Shown: piece after piece, positions 1 through 15,096 of the stretch | How the letters are laid out: every line of letters starts with the position of its first letter | How positions within the stretch are numbered: the first letter of the stretch is position 1 | The notes under the pieces: generated by a model | Seen by the model: the letters and a program-made list of their open reading frames with translations, nothing else | Told to the model about the DNA's origin: nothing | Database searches by the model: none | Position numbers and translations under genes: made by a program | DNA from: Maea johnstoni | Lineage: Eukaryota > Annelida > Polychaeta > Spionida > Magelonidae | Length of the DNA stretch: 64,000 nt | Direction: 5' to 3' | Assembly: GCA_963942565.1 (NCBI GenBank) | Contig: OZ012685.1 | Location: forward strand, 26,156,576-26,220,575

Positions 1-50
1 TGATAGGCTTTCTCGCCGTAGTCAATTTTATTTCTTCCTATGTAAATATA

Positions 51-344
<294 letters not shown>

Positions 345-873
345 ATAACGAGGAAACTGGCTCTCCCCTTTTCAACATTTTGTTTTCTAATCCGCACAAT
401 ATACAAGTTCAATGATGGACATGCTGGTTAGTGTGAACTTCTGCTGGCAAAACTGATACAGGAATCATTTGAAATAATCTACAATTACTGTAAATGCCTT
501 TTTTACATTGGTCTAAAACTGCAAAGGTGGTCATGTTTGTAAATCATACCAAATGCTAGAGAAATCGTAAAGTGCCAACTCTTTTGGCAAATATTTAATG
601 GGATGGCTATCTTTTGAACCATGTACGTCTGTCAGTGGCATATCACACTATAAGCATCAGTTCACCATTCCTTGGATCTCCTTAATTGTACTAAGATATT
701 CATGTAACATGTTAAAATACTACAAAGAACAGGACAACTTCGTAAGTGTTTGAGAAATAAGTTAGGTCAGGCATATTCTATGTACAGCTTCGTTTTCAGA
801 AAGAGGTTGAATCATTTCAGTAAAGGGCTTTGTCGTGTTAATGTCCTATGGACACCAACGGCTCTATATAACA
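345..873. other. Unannotated AT-rich stretch
   Basis: I see no gene, RNA or recognisable repeat here; the short open frame at 750-935 has no family features. Confidence 0.6.
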
Positions 874-1125
874 TACAGTACAGCCATTTAATTCTTGCAC
901 GAGTCGACCAGACGTCTGCCCGTGCCTGTTTGTAAAAACACTCGTGGGTAACATGCCAAAATAATAAGCCAAACTCATCAATGACACATGCAGTTTACGA
1001 AACAAAGATACGTTCAGTTGTGAGGTCATCCATGCATCCATACCCAGGAAACTGGGTGGCAATCGGGCACGCGGTTGTCTATAATTCCCGCGCATTTCGC
1101 CCAAGAATTAAATGTCGGCACTGTA
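874..1125 (+). mobile_element. TA-type miniature transposon (Tc1/mariner-like ends), copy 1
   Basis: 252 bp with inverted ends TACAGTACAGCCATTTAATT and AATTAAATGTCGGCACTGTA. Outer TA pairs fit the TA target duplication of Tc1/mariner elements. The interior is non-coding and shared with eight other copies in the window. 'Plus' is defined by the interior order CAGTCGACC...CCATGCCCAGG. Confidence 0.85.
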
Positions 1126-2026
1126 CTTTCGTTGAAACAATGTGAACCGCATATATTCATTTTGTGACAGCGTCTATCACAAACAACTCATCAAGCAGGC
1201 ACGTCAACACGCCCCCATGTCTGAGCGGTCTACTGTATTGTACACTCTCTGACTCCTCGCTGTCTCATCACTGATCGACGTCCAGTGGTCGGATCCTTCA
1301 CGTAAGAAGATAAAGCCTTGGATTAGTGTTTCACGGGTGTTCATTTTTCTCAACCAAAGAATTCTGTCAAGTAATGATTTAACAAAAAATAATAGTGATA
1401 GTTTATATCTCAAGGATAAATAGCGACGAAACGAAGACATAAATACTACACCGTACAACTTAAGTTTACTATATGTACAGGATATGAGCGACCTATTTAC
1501 ACTACAGTCACACTTCTTGCGAAATATCATTGAGGGAATGGAAAATGGAAGGAAATCTTTTTTGTGACAGTTGTTATCATAAAATGGTTAAATGTATTTT
1601 TCATTTAGAGGAAAATTTAGAACTTGGTTTGAGGAACCGGTGACCTCAAAGAAAATGTATAATTAACGTCCTTTCGACCAGGTTTCTATATAACTTATCT
1701 TCTCATGCATACCAAGAAAACCTGATAAGTAATCCATCGTGAGTGCAGTTTGTAATTCAAGTTTAGAAGTTTATAAAACAACACTGATTTACATTGAATG
1801 TTCACATTCGTCAATAAGCTGTTACTAATGGTAAGAACACCAGAGTAACCGTAAAACCACGCTATTGGTAATTCATAATTGGATTACTTCATTACTATCT
1901 CGGATCTGTATTGACTTAAAAAATTTCCTAGATCGAAAGAAAGTGTCAATTATAAAATGACAATAACAAAATTTCAAAAAATCCCACCCTTACAAATCCT
2001 GGATAGACTCTGTATAATAAAAAGTA
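1126..2026. other. Unannotated stretch
   Basis: Non-repetitive AT-rich DNA with only short open frames lacking family features (for example 1204-1530 on the minus strand). Nothing recognised. Confidence 0.6.
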
Positions 2027-2218
2027 ACAAAGTATGAGGCTACTTTCGTCCAAAGCACAGAGATGTAAATATTCTTGAAACCCTAAACCCTGTCATGTTG
2101 GTATTCACTAGAAAGCTCTTGCTAAGTACTCTCAGTTGAGTACCCATGTGCGAGGGTTTCAGTCATTTTTTTCATCATTTGTAATGGCCAAACTAGCCAC
2201 CAACAGCATAAGAGTTAA
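2027..2218 (-). mobile_element. TTAA-type miniature transposon, family P, copy 1
   Basis: A copy of the ~210-bp family whose canonical ends are TTAACCCTTATGCTG and CATTGGAAGGGTTAA. This one runs in reverse and ends with TTAA at 2215-2218; the other end is decayed. It contains the conserved core with AGTACTC and GAGTACCCAT. Confidence 0.75.
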
Positions 2219-2814
2219 CTAGGAGTCAAGGCACTTCGGATAGGAAGTTCGGGCTAAAATTTCGTTTATTGTCACGTCTTACCATATTGAGCTTAATCTT
2301 GCAGGAATGGTGGAGTACCCGGGGAAAACCACTGCCAGATCACGTGCAACGATCTATGTTGTTTCTAGTCGATCAAGTACACACAGAGGTATTAAAATTG
2401 GTTATATTTACATGTACTAGGGTGATTTTTAGTGCGTTACCTTTAATGTTTATACTTCATATACAAGGAACATTAATGTAATATGAGGTAACACATTATT
2501 CTTTTGTAGGTACTTATTCTTTTTTCTCATTGCAAAAATTATAAATATGAAAAATCAGTATCTGTTACAATTATCAAAACGTGGAATTATTCGCCGAAGT
2601 TATATATCTGTGTGCATGATGTATGCATTGTCTCCATTCAACAATGTTTGTGTATTCCAAAAATGTCAACGAACTAACAAGGTAGAATAAAGCAACCTTA
2701 CGCTCTTCGCTTAAAACATTTCAATTTCACGAGTTTCATTGAACATGATTCCATTCACACATATATACATTGGAAACTATAAGATGTTTAGGGGAAGTAT
2801 ATATATACAATTTA
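2219..2814. other. Unannotated stretch downstream of the mGluR-like gene
   Basis: This probably includes the 3' flank of the minus-strand receptor gene. I could not assign a poly(A) signal; nothing else is recognised. Confidence 0.5.
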
Positions 2815-3012
<198 letters not shown>

Positions 3013-3076
3013 GCTCACGTCCACATCGCTTATTATCGTACATGGTCATTTCACAGTATGTTGTGCCATGAAGGTT

Positions 3077-3701
3077 TTACATTTGGTTTTTCTCAAGATT
3101 ATTCCGTGTGGTTGTCCAGGATGTATTCGCACGATTGTTCATTTGCTCTGCAGTGGCAAAATTCACACTTTTGCTGCTCAGGTTTTTGGGCGGCACGTCT
3201 TGCACCTGAACCGTCGAGGAAATCTCTGAAACAGATTTATTTCTGCAGCACCTGATGTTGGGCCTAGGACTCGGCACTGCCAGGAGAGAATTGGCAGTGG
3301 TCGCCTTGGCTTGGTTCTCGGTCTTCACGTAGTAGACTGCGAAGAGCTTGGGCAAGAAGAGGCACACCAATACCCCAGTTGGGCTCACAATGGAACCCAC
3401 ACACAGGATGATGGTCTGGTTGGCCGACTGGGCAGTTGTGAAGAAGGAGGGTATGAGAATGATCCACATGACCAGCGTAGACACAGAACGTGATGAAGCG
3501 GGACTCGTTGTAGTTGTCCGGTAGGCGGCGCGTCTTGACGGCGTAGAAGGAGCTGGCGCCCACGAGCAGCACGTTGAAGATGAGCGAGGTGGCGAAGCCG
3601 GGTATGGTGATGTCGCAGTAGCTCTCCAGGGTGTTGGGCCCTGACAGGTACTGCACCACCCGCGGAAACCTGGCCGCCACGAAGGCGGTTATGATCACCA
3701 A
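3077..3701 (-). CDS. mGluR-like receptor, exon 2 (TM4/5 to C-terminal tail), frame break inside
   Basis: The exon starts after a TTACATTGTAG acceptor and continues exon 1 in phase 0 (LVIAMVIILIH then [12 protein letters not shown]). It encodes the end of TM4, extracellular loop 2 with its conserved cysteine (ESYCD), TM5, intracellular loop 3 ([17 protein letters not shown]), TM6 ([10 protein letters not shown]), TM7 and a polar tail of about 60 residues to a TAA stop. TM5/loop 3 and TM6/TM7 are in different frames. The frame changes near 3477-3484, where the minus strand reads TGTGTCTACGCTGGTC. The family pattern predicts ...CVY-ST-LVMW, which would need one more TCTAC unit, so loss of one copy of a 5-base tandem, or an assembly error, is the simplest explanation. 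If real, the receptor is a pseudogene or ends before TM6. The coordinates cover both frames. Confidence 0.85.
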
Positions 3702-4679
<978 letters not shown>

Positions 4680-6782
4680 GTGTATAAGAATTATCACCAT
4701 GGCAATCACGAGTTGAGACCTGCTGTCGATCATGCCAGGTCGACGAGCTGTCCTCTTCCCCGCCGAAAAGATACGGTAGATTCTGTTCGTCTTCGTTGCT
4801 AGGGCGCCAAAGATGAAGGTCAAACTAATGTGGAAACCATAGACAGTTACTAAACACTTCTCTGGACTCGGTACGGCTATGAGAAAATAGACCGATATGT
4901 AGGACATAAAGATACCGAGAAGCATAGTATAGCTTAATTCTTTGCTGCTGGCTTTGACGATGTGTTCATTTCGGTTCTTATAAAACAAAACAAGGACGAC
5001 CAAGGTCGAAATCACGCCCAGACCCGCCAGCGTAGACAAAACAATGGCCATGCCGTTCTTCCACTCCAAGTAAGTGGGGATCAAGGCCACACATGTGGTC
5101 TGGTTGTGACTATCTGGGAGGGTCTGCTCGGGACAACTGATGCAGCGCTGGAAGCCTACTTTCATCTCCGTTCTTTGGAAATGGAGGCATTTCTCGCACT
5201 CGAAGCAGCACAGGTTGTGTCTGTTCAAGATTTGCTGATGGTGCGGCGGGCATGGGTCGCTGCACACTGATTTGGGCGGTGTGAGGGAGTTGTTCTTCCA
5301 TTGTATTGTTTCGTCGTAAAAGATGAGAGATTCATTCAGCGTGCACCACCAAGCAACCGGTACAAGCTCATACTTATCGCCCCTTTTCTGTACATTATGG
5401 ATTTCATAACTAAGTCTTCCATCGCCAATGTCGTTGAAGGAGATGTCTCCGGTCTCGCCGACAAAGTTGACTCTGATGATGTCGTCTGCCAGGTTGTTGT
5501 CACTTATGCAGCGACGAAGCTCGTCTCCCGTGGCATTCGGGCAGTGCTCATTCCTGAGATTCTGAACGGCGTAGGCGAACGTATAGACACTGTCCATCAC
5601 AAGACTCTCCGTTCGCTCTGGTCTGTAGTTCGGCAGGCGAGAGAAACGCTGGTTCTTTTTGCAGTTCCTGTCAACACCCAGTGTGCACCCAAACTCCTGC
5701 TGCCAGAACTCATCAAACCATGGGTTCAGTGTAGAACCCGGTGTGAGTGATTCGAAGAATCTGTCAAATCTCTGAACGTTGGTAGATTTGAAGTTGATGA
5801 TGAGGCCACCAGAGGCGTCTTCTTCGAAACCGAAGAGGTCTTGGATGTTCCTGCCCCAAGCGTCGCTGGCGATCCAGGTTATGTTGGTGGCTCCTCGGCG
5901 TCTGGCCGCCTCTAGGACGCTCTTTGCCGTGGTAATGGTGGCGATCATGACCACGACATTCGCTCTGTACGCGCTCATGATCTCATCCACTACTATGTCT
6001 ATCTCGGTGTCTATGTAGGACTGTCTGATTTCCCGTGTCACTGCAAAGCAGATCCCGCGTAGATAAATCTCCTTTTCGAGAGACCTAAAACCTTCAGTGC
6101 CGTAGTTACCTTCAGCATAGATCACCGATACGTATGTCCAACCAAAGTGCATGAGCAGATCTGCAATGACCGATGCCTGGTAAGTATCTGTGGGTATTAT
6201 TCTTCGAAAATGCGGATACCGCACTTTATCTTTGAGGATATCGCTTGAGGAAGCATAGCTCAACTGCGGTGTTTGGAAGAGGGTCATAAGACGTGCTATT
6301 TGTACGCTATTGGTGCTTCCCTCAGAGCCAATGACTCCTATGACATCATACTGGGGTCTGGTGATATTAGGAGGTATAAGCGCCAATACCCCACAGCAAC
6401 GGTCGCAGGTAAAATTGGCTATTCGTGCAAAGTTCAACGCCTGCGCCAAAGACGTGACCACTTTGTAACAGCCATCGAAGATTGCGAAACCCAAAGTCAC
6501 GTTGGGAAGAATGTCATTCCTCGCGTTGATTTCATTTATGGCGTATACCATAGCCTCCACGCGTTGAAGGATTCCTAGTTCTCGCACCTTGGTGTCACAG
6601 AACTCGATAGGACTGTACCTATGGACGGGAAACACACCGCCCAGCATCAGATCTCCTTTTTGGACATAGTGTTTTGTCGGTAGGTCTCGAACCATGATAA
6701 AACCGGCATTTGTGTAGCCCAGCAAAAGCGCAAAGCTTGTGAACAACTTGATGCTCATGTCCCAGCGAGTTATCTCCATCAT
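4680..6782 (-). CDS. Metabotropic glutamate receptor-like class C GPCR, exon 1 (ectodomain to TM4)
   Basis: The first 701 residues of a plasma-membrane class C GPCR. In order: a signal peptide (about 9-26), a venus-flytrap ligand domain (about 40-500), a cysteine-rich domain with all nine expected cysteines (507-564), TM1 after YLEW (about 575-600), and TM2, TM3 with the ATKTNRI motif (662-668) and the start of TM4. Family motifs are clear: QRVEAM, ILPNVTLG, FGWTYVSV, EGNYG, ASDAW, NPWF. By eye alignment to mammalian mGlu2, S156, S179, Y227 and D307 fill the amino-acid end of the pocket and R74 one distal position, but G70 and L394 stand where basic residues are usual. The start is an ATG pair (M1/M2); M9, just before the signal peptide, is an alternative. 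The exon ends at CAC before GTGAGT, phase 0. The whole ectodomain in one exon is unusual. The family assignment is secure; ligand and subtype are not. Confidence 0.93.
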
Positions 6783-6830
6783 TGAGTATATTGTTTCTCT
6801 AGGTAGTCAAACAATAAGAGATGGCTTGGT

Positions 6831-6842
6831 AGCTATATAAAT
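6831..6842 (-). promoter_or_regulatory. Possible TATA box of the mGluR-like gene
   Basis: The minus strand reads GATTTATATAGC about 50 bases upstream of the ATG at 6782. If used, the 5' untranslated leader would be very short (about 20 bases). It is a single AT-rich motif in AT-rich DNA, so support is weak, and an upstream non-coding exon is equally possible. Confidence 0.25.
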
Positions 6843-7805
<963 letters not shown>

Positions 7806-8083
7806 CTTACTGTAAAAAAATGATTTGGATTTTGATTTGATTACTTCGTACCATAATGTGCTAAGACGGTGCTTTCATTCTATACCTTTTCATTTTTTAT
7901 GTGCAAAAAGTATTTTTTACTCTCTCACACATTAATTGAGGGAGAAAACCCCTCAAGGTAAGCAACAGATTTATTTCCTTATATGCCTATGGATGTGGTT
8001 TTATGTACATTTTATGTACAAAATGTATTATTGCTTTAATGCATCAATGAATAAATTAAACTTTAGAAGTATTATATACTAGT

Positions 8084-8954
<871 letters not shown>

Positions 8955-9240
8955 CACACTCGTGACATATGTGGATTTTTGCATACTGAATCATAGTTCC
9001 GCAGACAAAAATGGACTAGATTTCACATTTTTGGTAATTGCGATTTTATGCAAAATGTTCATGCTCTTAAAGCTTATGGGAATCTCCTTTTACTCGTGAC
9101 ATATGTGGATTTATACATATTGAATCATAGTTCCGCAGCGAAAAATTGGCTACATTTCGCATTTTTGGTTATTATATTGCGTATTTGTGCAAAATGTTTA
9201 TGCTCCTTAAACTGCAAAACTCCTTTTTTAAACGTGTTTG
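8955..9240. repeat. Diverged tandem duplication, ~140-bp unit, two copies
   Basis: Both copies begin ACTCGTGACATATGTGGATT, continue with GAATCATAGTTCCGCAG and CAAAATGTT(C/T)ATGCTC, and end in CTCCTTTT. The copies start at about 8955 and 9092. No coding function seen. Confidence 0.8.
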
Positions 9241-11395
9241 GTAATTTTAGCTTGAATGGACAGATGCTGATGTTTTTGTTGTTTGGACATTTTATTTTTA
9301 TTCCATTGTATAGGGTTTAGTATTCCTCTTTTTTGATTGAGTCATTAGACATACAAATGGATATGTACATGTATTATTGTAATGCTGAGAAATAAATCTT
9401 TTCTAAATAGTGAGTGATTTATCAATGCTCATGGCCAACAAGAATATAAACATACTCAGTGTGTAAGATACACATATGTGAAATAAATATGTGAAATAAA
9501 TACATAGATGAAACACATGTAATGCGATTACTAAAGAGGTATTGCGTTATGTCAACTCATTCATACTTAGTGATCTTTATAGGTCTGATATAAGTATTTC
9601 TGACAAAATTCTACGTAAAAACAGATATGAAGGAGAAATCTTGTTGAAAACAAAAACCAACAAATCGCCTATGGATATTTTACGAACCTATGCCTAAGTC
9701 TCAAGCATTTCTTTTATATAATCATACCGATACAGTACTTTTTCAATATGAATTATACGGGCACAAAACAACTTCTATCCCATCCAACTAACTTAACTAA
9801 CTCAATGTTCCAAAAACAATGGACAATGGTTTCAAATGAAATTAAATGCTTCAAATGTCACAATCTTTAAAACAAACCAAACTCATGTATTAATAAATAA
9901 CAATAATCGAATAACAATTTGAATCCAGTAAAAATGATTGAATCCAGTGAAATAATGACTTTCTCATTGCACTGTACTAGCCAATGAAGACATTCTAGCA
10001 CCTTGTGGCTAGACTCGGCCCCAAATGGCAGACTTTGAATCGCATAATATAATGAAATCGTTGTCATTATCATCTGACGTCTCAGCTCGATTAAAGGCAA
10101 AATATAGAGCATGCAACTCCGTATAAAATATGGAAGACTAGTCTTGAAGGCGCCAAATAGCAGAATGGTTGTCAATGATTGCAGCTGTACCAGCCTTGTC
10201 ATTTAGAACTAAGTCATCAGTAAAGTCATACATAGGCTCTGCGGATAGCTTTCACTTCATTATGTGAACTCATGTATATAAAAGGATCTGTTTGATCTTG
10301 GTTTGCAAATGAAAGAATTAGGTTGACATTAGAAGTCAGATATGTCCATGGAGGCTTTTCAGGAAATTGGAATTTAGCTATCATGTCATAGTTAAAATCC
10401 AATTCCTCCAAAGACTATTACAAATACCAAAAGTTGGTCCACAAACTTAAGGTTAATGATACATTCATAAACAGTATTGTTTCTATTTGCCGCTATTTCA
10501 ATTAAAGATTGAAGAGCAATCTTTCATCTATGAGGCGAACATTGGGATTTTGAGCAGTCCAAAATCTTTTTTTTTAATCTATCCAAGAACGGATGTTTTT
10601 TTTTTAATTCAGTCAAAATATATGTATATACATATTCACGTTAAACATTATTTGTCGTTCGCAGACGACTACCATTATGGATTTGAAACACTTTTCCATG
10701 TATTGTCCCATCTTTTGTCAAATTCTGACAGTTTTTCTCTATTTTGCGTTGTTTTCAAATAGTATCTAAGGCAGTTCAAATATTGCTTTACGTCACTTTT
10801 AGTCATGTTACAGCATGGAACTTTTCCTTTTAATCGACATCTGTAAATATTTTTTTGTCTGCTAGAATGATAAAATTTACCTCAGTCCAAAATCTTGATT
10901 CTGCAAGTGTCAACAAATGACGTTTTAAACTGCAAAAAGTGAAAACTACTTCGAATTATATAACAGTGAAATTAGTTACATTACTATCATATTAGAATAA
11001 ATCATAGTTTAATTTAACAGGCCATAGTGTACTAAATAACCTTCGTACTGGCCTATGTACATAACAGTGTTCATTTTGTGATATGTAAGTAATGGACAAG
11101 TTTTTCAGAAAAACATATTTCTAAGATAGAATGCCTTTGGTATCTCCAAGTGGATATTACTATAGGTGACCACCTGGTATAGATGGTGGTCTTATTGCAA
11201 GACAAACACTGTGAAACAGGATGCTTTCTTGACGATATAACTAAAAACGGAGTTTACATACAGGTACATGTACAGTGGAAGGCCCGTCTTGTAGATTGCT
11301 GTGCTCAATTCGCTAATTGGTTATATAGCCACTCACCAAAGCGTGCTCTCTACACGGCAGTATGCACATTGATGTCATATGCTAGCAATAAAAAT
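9241..11395. other. Unannotated stretch
   Basis: About 2.1 kb of AT-rich DNA. Several open frames of 60-111 codons occur on both strands, without domain features or splice context. Nothing recognised. Confidence 0.6.
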
Positions 11396-11396
11396 C

Positions 11397-11439
<43 letters not shown>

Positions 11440-11499
11440 TAATAATAATGATAATAATAATAATAATTAAAAGTTTGCCTTTTCTATAGAGCATGACAA

Positions 11500-11531
<32 letters not shown>

Positions 11532-11670
11532 AAATGATAAAAAATAAAGCAGCAGCCGTAGCAAAAACAACAATAAAAATACTACTACTAATAATAATAA
11601 TGATGATGATGATGATGATAATAATCATAATTATAGTAATAATATAATGAAAACTGATAATAATAATAAA
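11396..11670. repeat. (AAT)n and related trinucleotide arrays
   Basis: AAT repeats at 11396-11470, 11503-11530 and 11590-11670, with (GAT)n and (ACT)n interruptions. The poly-Asn open frame ending here (11183-11470) is a repeat product. Confidence 0.92.
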
Positions 11671-12152
11671 AAATAGGCATGACTCTTTTAAAGATAGCGA
11701 GAAATTATTATTTTATTTGTTTTGTTTTGTTTTCCTGATGTGTGAATATTTTGTATGATGATGCAGAAAAGGGCAATGATATCAGAGTGGATATTGAGAT
11801 GAAAAACTAATAAACCCACCATAATTATATACAAATAATTACTCCGAGTAATGTTATCGCATCTAAATCATAATTCTCCGTTAAATGCGCTTTGCATATT
11901 GGGTCTAGGAGGTCAATCCTAAGAAAAAACACTCTCTTTCAAAAAGCTATAAATATGCAGTAAATCAATAGATTCACATTACTGCGTACAATTTATAATC
12001 CGGTTTGACATGACATTTGCAGGTGAAAAATGAGTGCATTGGTGATACATTACGTTACATAAAGCCAACTACTTGAACAATAGCATAATGCAAATACTGC
12101 GTAATATGCAGCGATTCATATCAACATAGGAGTTACACTCACTGGAATCGTT

Positions 12153-12380
12153 TTGGAATTTCGTTTTTCGCCACATTTATGCCAATTGTGGCTAATTCGT
12201 GACAAGCTAGTTGTAAGTAGTGGAGGAAACCGTAGTATCCGGTGAAAACCACCCCAACCCCTAACCCCAAGTCACTGGCAACTTTCTCACATGCCCAGGC
12301 AGGGCTTCGAACCCAGTTAGTGGTTAGAGACAGCGTGCAGTCAGTAGCGGCGCCTTAGACCACAAGGCTCACTGGGGCAT
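12153..12380 (-). mobile_element. tRNA-derived SINE, family A, copy 1
   Basis: On the minus strand the head reads GCCCCAGTGAGCCTTGTGGT, with a box-B-like GGGTTCGAA, then TTGCCAGTGACTTGGGGTTA and a tail GTGGCGAAAAACGAAATTCC. The layout matches copies at 26369, 44941 and 52785. Confidence 0.8.
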
Positions 12381-12569
12381 CATGGTCCGGATTGTGACGT
12401 TTTGTAATTGGCAGAGGCAAATGGAACATGCCATTCGAACTTCACTTACAAAGAACGACTTATATATGATGTTAATAGAAAATAAGGATTAATTTGGACG
12501 AAAATACTCGAAGACAGATCGTTTCGGTAAAGATAAAATACTGTTAAGGGTTAACCGCAAATGTCGATC

Positions 12570-12720
12570 ACCCTCATTGGTCTTTGTCTCCTAGTGACAT
12601 CACACTGACACTAGATTCGGCGAGAGCAGGTGTGTCAAGGGCTCTGTAATGGGTCTTATGGCAATTGGCCTGTGGCTACGAATCCATGTTCATCTAAGGG
12701 GTTTAAACACATAGTGAAAC
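12570..12720 (+). repeat. Repeat R, partial copy 1
   Basis: Starts near TTGGTCTTTGTCTCCTAGTG and contains ACTAGATTCGGCGAGA, GGGTCTTATGGCAATTGGCC and GAATCCATGTTC. It matches 15393-15528 in direct orientation at roughly 80% by eye. Confidence 0.7.
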
Positions 12721-13149
12721 TAACGTCTAACTGTGTTGTAGGAACTTCCCGAGAAACTAAGCCGTCTGAGTTCTCAGAAGGATCTGGTTCAACCCCTCCC
12801 CGGCTGTGTGTATGAGTAAACGAGAAGCATTGTTGACGTTGTTCACATTCTATGCCACAGCGACAGCAGGAAAAACTGAGGCGTCGGCTCCGATACCAAG
12901 AGAGTGGGTGGGTGGGCAAGACCAACATCCATCATCGTTATCTCTACATGCGTTTTATTTCTAATTATCTTTTTTACAGTGCCTCGTGCGATTGCCCTGT
13001 CGTGATATGACCGAAACTATTCAAGTAGCCAACCAAAACACTTGCATACATCGACCAACTGGGAGTACCGGTTGACAGGTATTCCGATATACCGATATAT
13101 CACATAGTTCACAAGCCAAAGGTCAGAAAGTGGTGTTATTTCTACACCT

Positions 13150-13440
13150 GACTATAAGCTTAGATGAAGTAAACACGGATTGGTCGCCACAGACCAATTA
13201 ACATACGACTCATTGTTAAGCCCAAGACACACATAATCCCTCCTCGATGTGATGTCATTGGGAGACAGACGAATTGGAGCTTTCGTGTGTGTTTACATTA
13301 AAGAGGAGGTTGCTCACGCACATGCGCAGAATGCACATCTTGAGTGTTTTCGTCAACACCCGGGCCGAGATTGTTGAGCGAGATCTGCTGGTTGCGTATC
13401 CGGTGATCGATATTCGTGCTATACGCTATGCAGTCAGAAT
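13150..13440 (-). repeat. Repeat R, inverted copy 2
   Basis: Reverse-complement match to 15225-15540: shared blocks include GATTGGTCGCCACAGAC, GAGGAGGTTGC(T/C)CACGCAC and CTGCTGGTTGCGTATCCGGT. The open frame at 13274-13501 lies across it and is not a gene. Confidence 0.75.
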
Positions 13441-13663
13441 ATCTTATGCATCCGATCAAATGGGAGGCAGGATCACAGATATACTACAATATCTCATATG
13501 ATCCACTAGCCCTTAGAAGACCAAACACATGGAATGGAAACCAGCCGGTCAACCTGAACATGCTAGCCTCAACCAGTGTCAATTAATAGTCGCTAATAGG
13601 TGCTCTGGGCACCCCCAGCAGGTGGTGGAGATAAGGTTTCTCTGTAATGTTATCGATGCGGGA

Positions 13664-13790
13664 GCCCTGATTGGTCCTTGTTCCCACGTGACCTCGTGCT
13701 GCTGCCTTATCTGCTAGTCCTGGCATGAGGCTAGCATGTAACTATAGGGCATATAGTAATTGGTCTCTCGTTACATATCCATTCTTTTCT
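13664..13790 (+). repeat. Repeat R, strongly diverged copy
   Basis: CTGATTGGTCCTTGTTCCCA and TAATTGGTCTCTCGTTACAT with a following ATCCATTC line up with repeat R. Divergence is much higher than in the other copies. Confidence 0.4.
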
Positions 13791-14321
13791 TAATCCAAGA
13801 CTAGCCTAAGGCCAGAAGATGGTGCTATCTTTACACGACAGGCAACCATTACATATTATCATACCTATCACAATCATTATCATCTGACCACATGGTAGAC
13901 GGGCTATGCTTGTACATCCCAGACATTTTCTAGCCAATGGTCAGAAAGAGGTGTTATTCTAACACGAGGGGCACTTGGTGTGACTTACACACCAGCATAT
14001 CCTATACTTATCAGTAACATCCGATGATCTGATAGGCAGGATAAACAAGTACTACAGTACACCACATGGTTATCTATAATCCAGCTGCCAGAACGGTGTA
14101 GTGCACTGGCACCATACGTAGGTTATCAGCCTATCCTGTAGCCACCTGCTTTGGCCATTATAAACGAGTGTCATTCAACATAATGCCCGTCAAGGTAAGG
14201 CCACAAAACGTTCGACGCCATGAAGGCTGCCTATAGCGACAAAACAAACGGAAATTGAAGAATTCTTCAATGATGAAATAAATACCTATTGGTCTAATTC
14301 TTGCATCGTGGAAACCATTGC

Positions 14322-14532
14322 TTAATCCTTGTGCTGCTAATGGCTAATTTGGCAAATGCAAAATAATGTGAAAAAAGCTGAAAAAGGACTGGACTGATAA
14401 CTCGGTACTCACATGTTAGTACACAATGAGAGCTTTCCAATGAATGCCAACATGACAGGGTTTAAATAGTTTTCAAAAATGGTTGCGTCTTTGTGCTTTG
14501 GACGAATGTAGCCATAAGAGTGGAAGGGTTAA
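14322..14532 (+). mobile_element. TTAA-type miniature transposon, family P, copy 2
   Basis: TTAATCCTTGTGCTGCTAAT at the left, GTGGAAGGGTTAA at the right; both outer TTAA duplications are present. The core resembles the other copies. Confidence 0.85.
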
Positions 14533-14744
14533 AAAGTATTAACATAGACTGTGTGTCTCCCTGATCAATGCAGATTTTTTCTATCCGTGTTGGACGGGTC
14601 ACTTCCTAGAGATTGCATACTACTGCAAATAGTTACTGTATCAAACACGTGAGGTAATATTCTTTTTTCGTCACTTCATCTGCCATATACACGCTGAAGT
14701 GTTATAAGCCAATGTAGATGGTGGATGTAGGGTGCCTGGGCAAA

Positions 14745-14877
14745 AGCACCACCCTACCTCAAGCACTTAGCTTTCCCACACGCCCCGAGCTGAAAAGTGG
14801 AAGTTGAACCTGGGCATTGGTTAGAGACAGTGAACGGTTAGTGCCACGCCGTAGACCACTCGCTATCAGGGCAGGCC
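14745..14877 (-). mobile_element. SINE family A, head fragment, inverted
   Basis: On the minus strand CCCTGATAGCGAGTGGTCTA is followed by TGTCTCTAACCAATGCCCAG and GTTCAACTTCC, the tRNA-like head of family A. It is opposed to the tail fragment that begins 75 bp further on. Confidence 0.6.
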
Positions 14878-14952
14878 CAACTGATACTCATTTTAAAGAG
14901 GGTTATACCATGATCAGCACATCCATCGAGGAGATCCTCAATCTGTACCGAG

Positions 14953-15096
14953 CATGTGAGGAAGTTGCCAGTAACTTGGCGTTAGACGGCGGTTTTCGCT
15001 AGGTACTCCGGTTTCTTGAACACTACTTACGAATGGATAGTCACGAAGTAGCCACAATATGACATAAATGTGACGAAAAACGAAATTCCAAATTCG
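14953..15096 (+). mobile_element. SINE family A, 5'-truncated copy with target-site duplication
   Basis: Only the 3' part is present (GAAGTTGCCAGTAACTTGG to ACGAAATTCCAAATTCG). It is flanked by a perfect 12-base direct repeat ATCTGTACCGAG at 14941-14952 and 15097-15108, the mark of LINE-driven insertion. Confidence 0.8.

Noticed and set aside
5301-6018. Plus-strand frames opposite the receptor
   Set aside because: Antisense shadows of the mGluR-like exon.
11183-11470. Frame ending in poly-Asn (prion-like look)
   Set aside because: The poly-Asn part is an (AAT)n microsatellite and the unique part has no recognisable domain.
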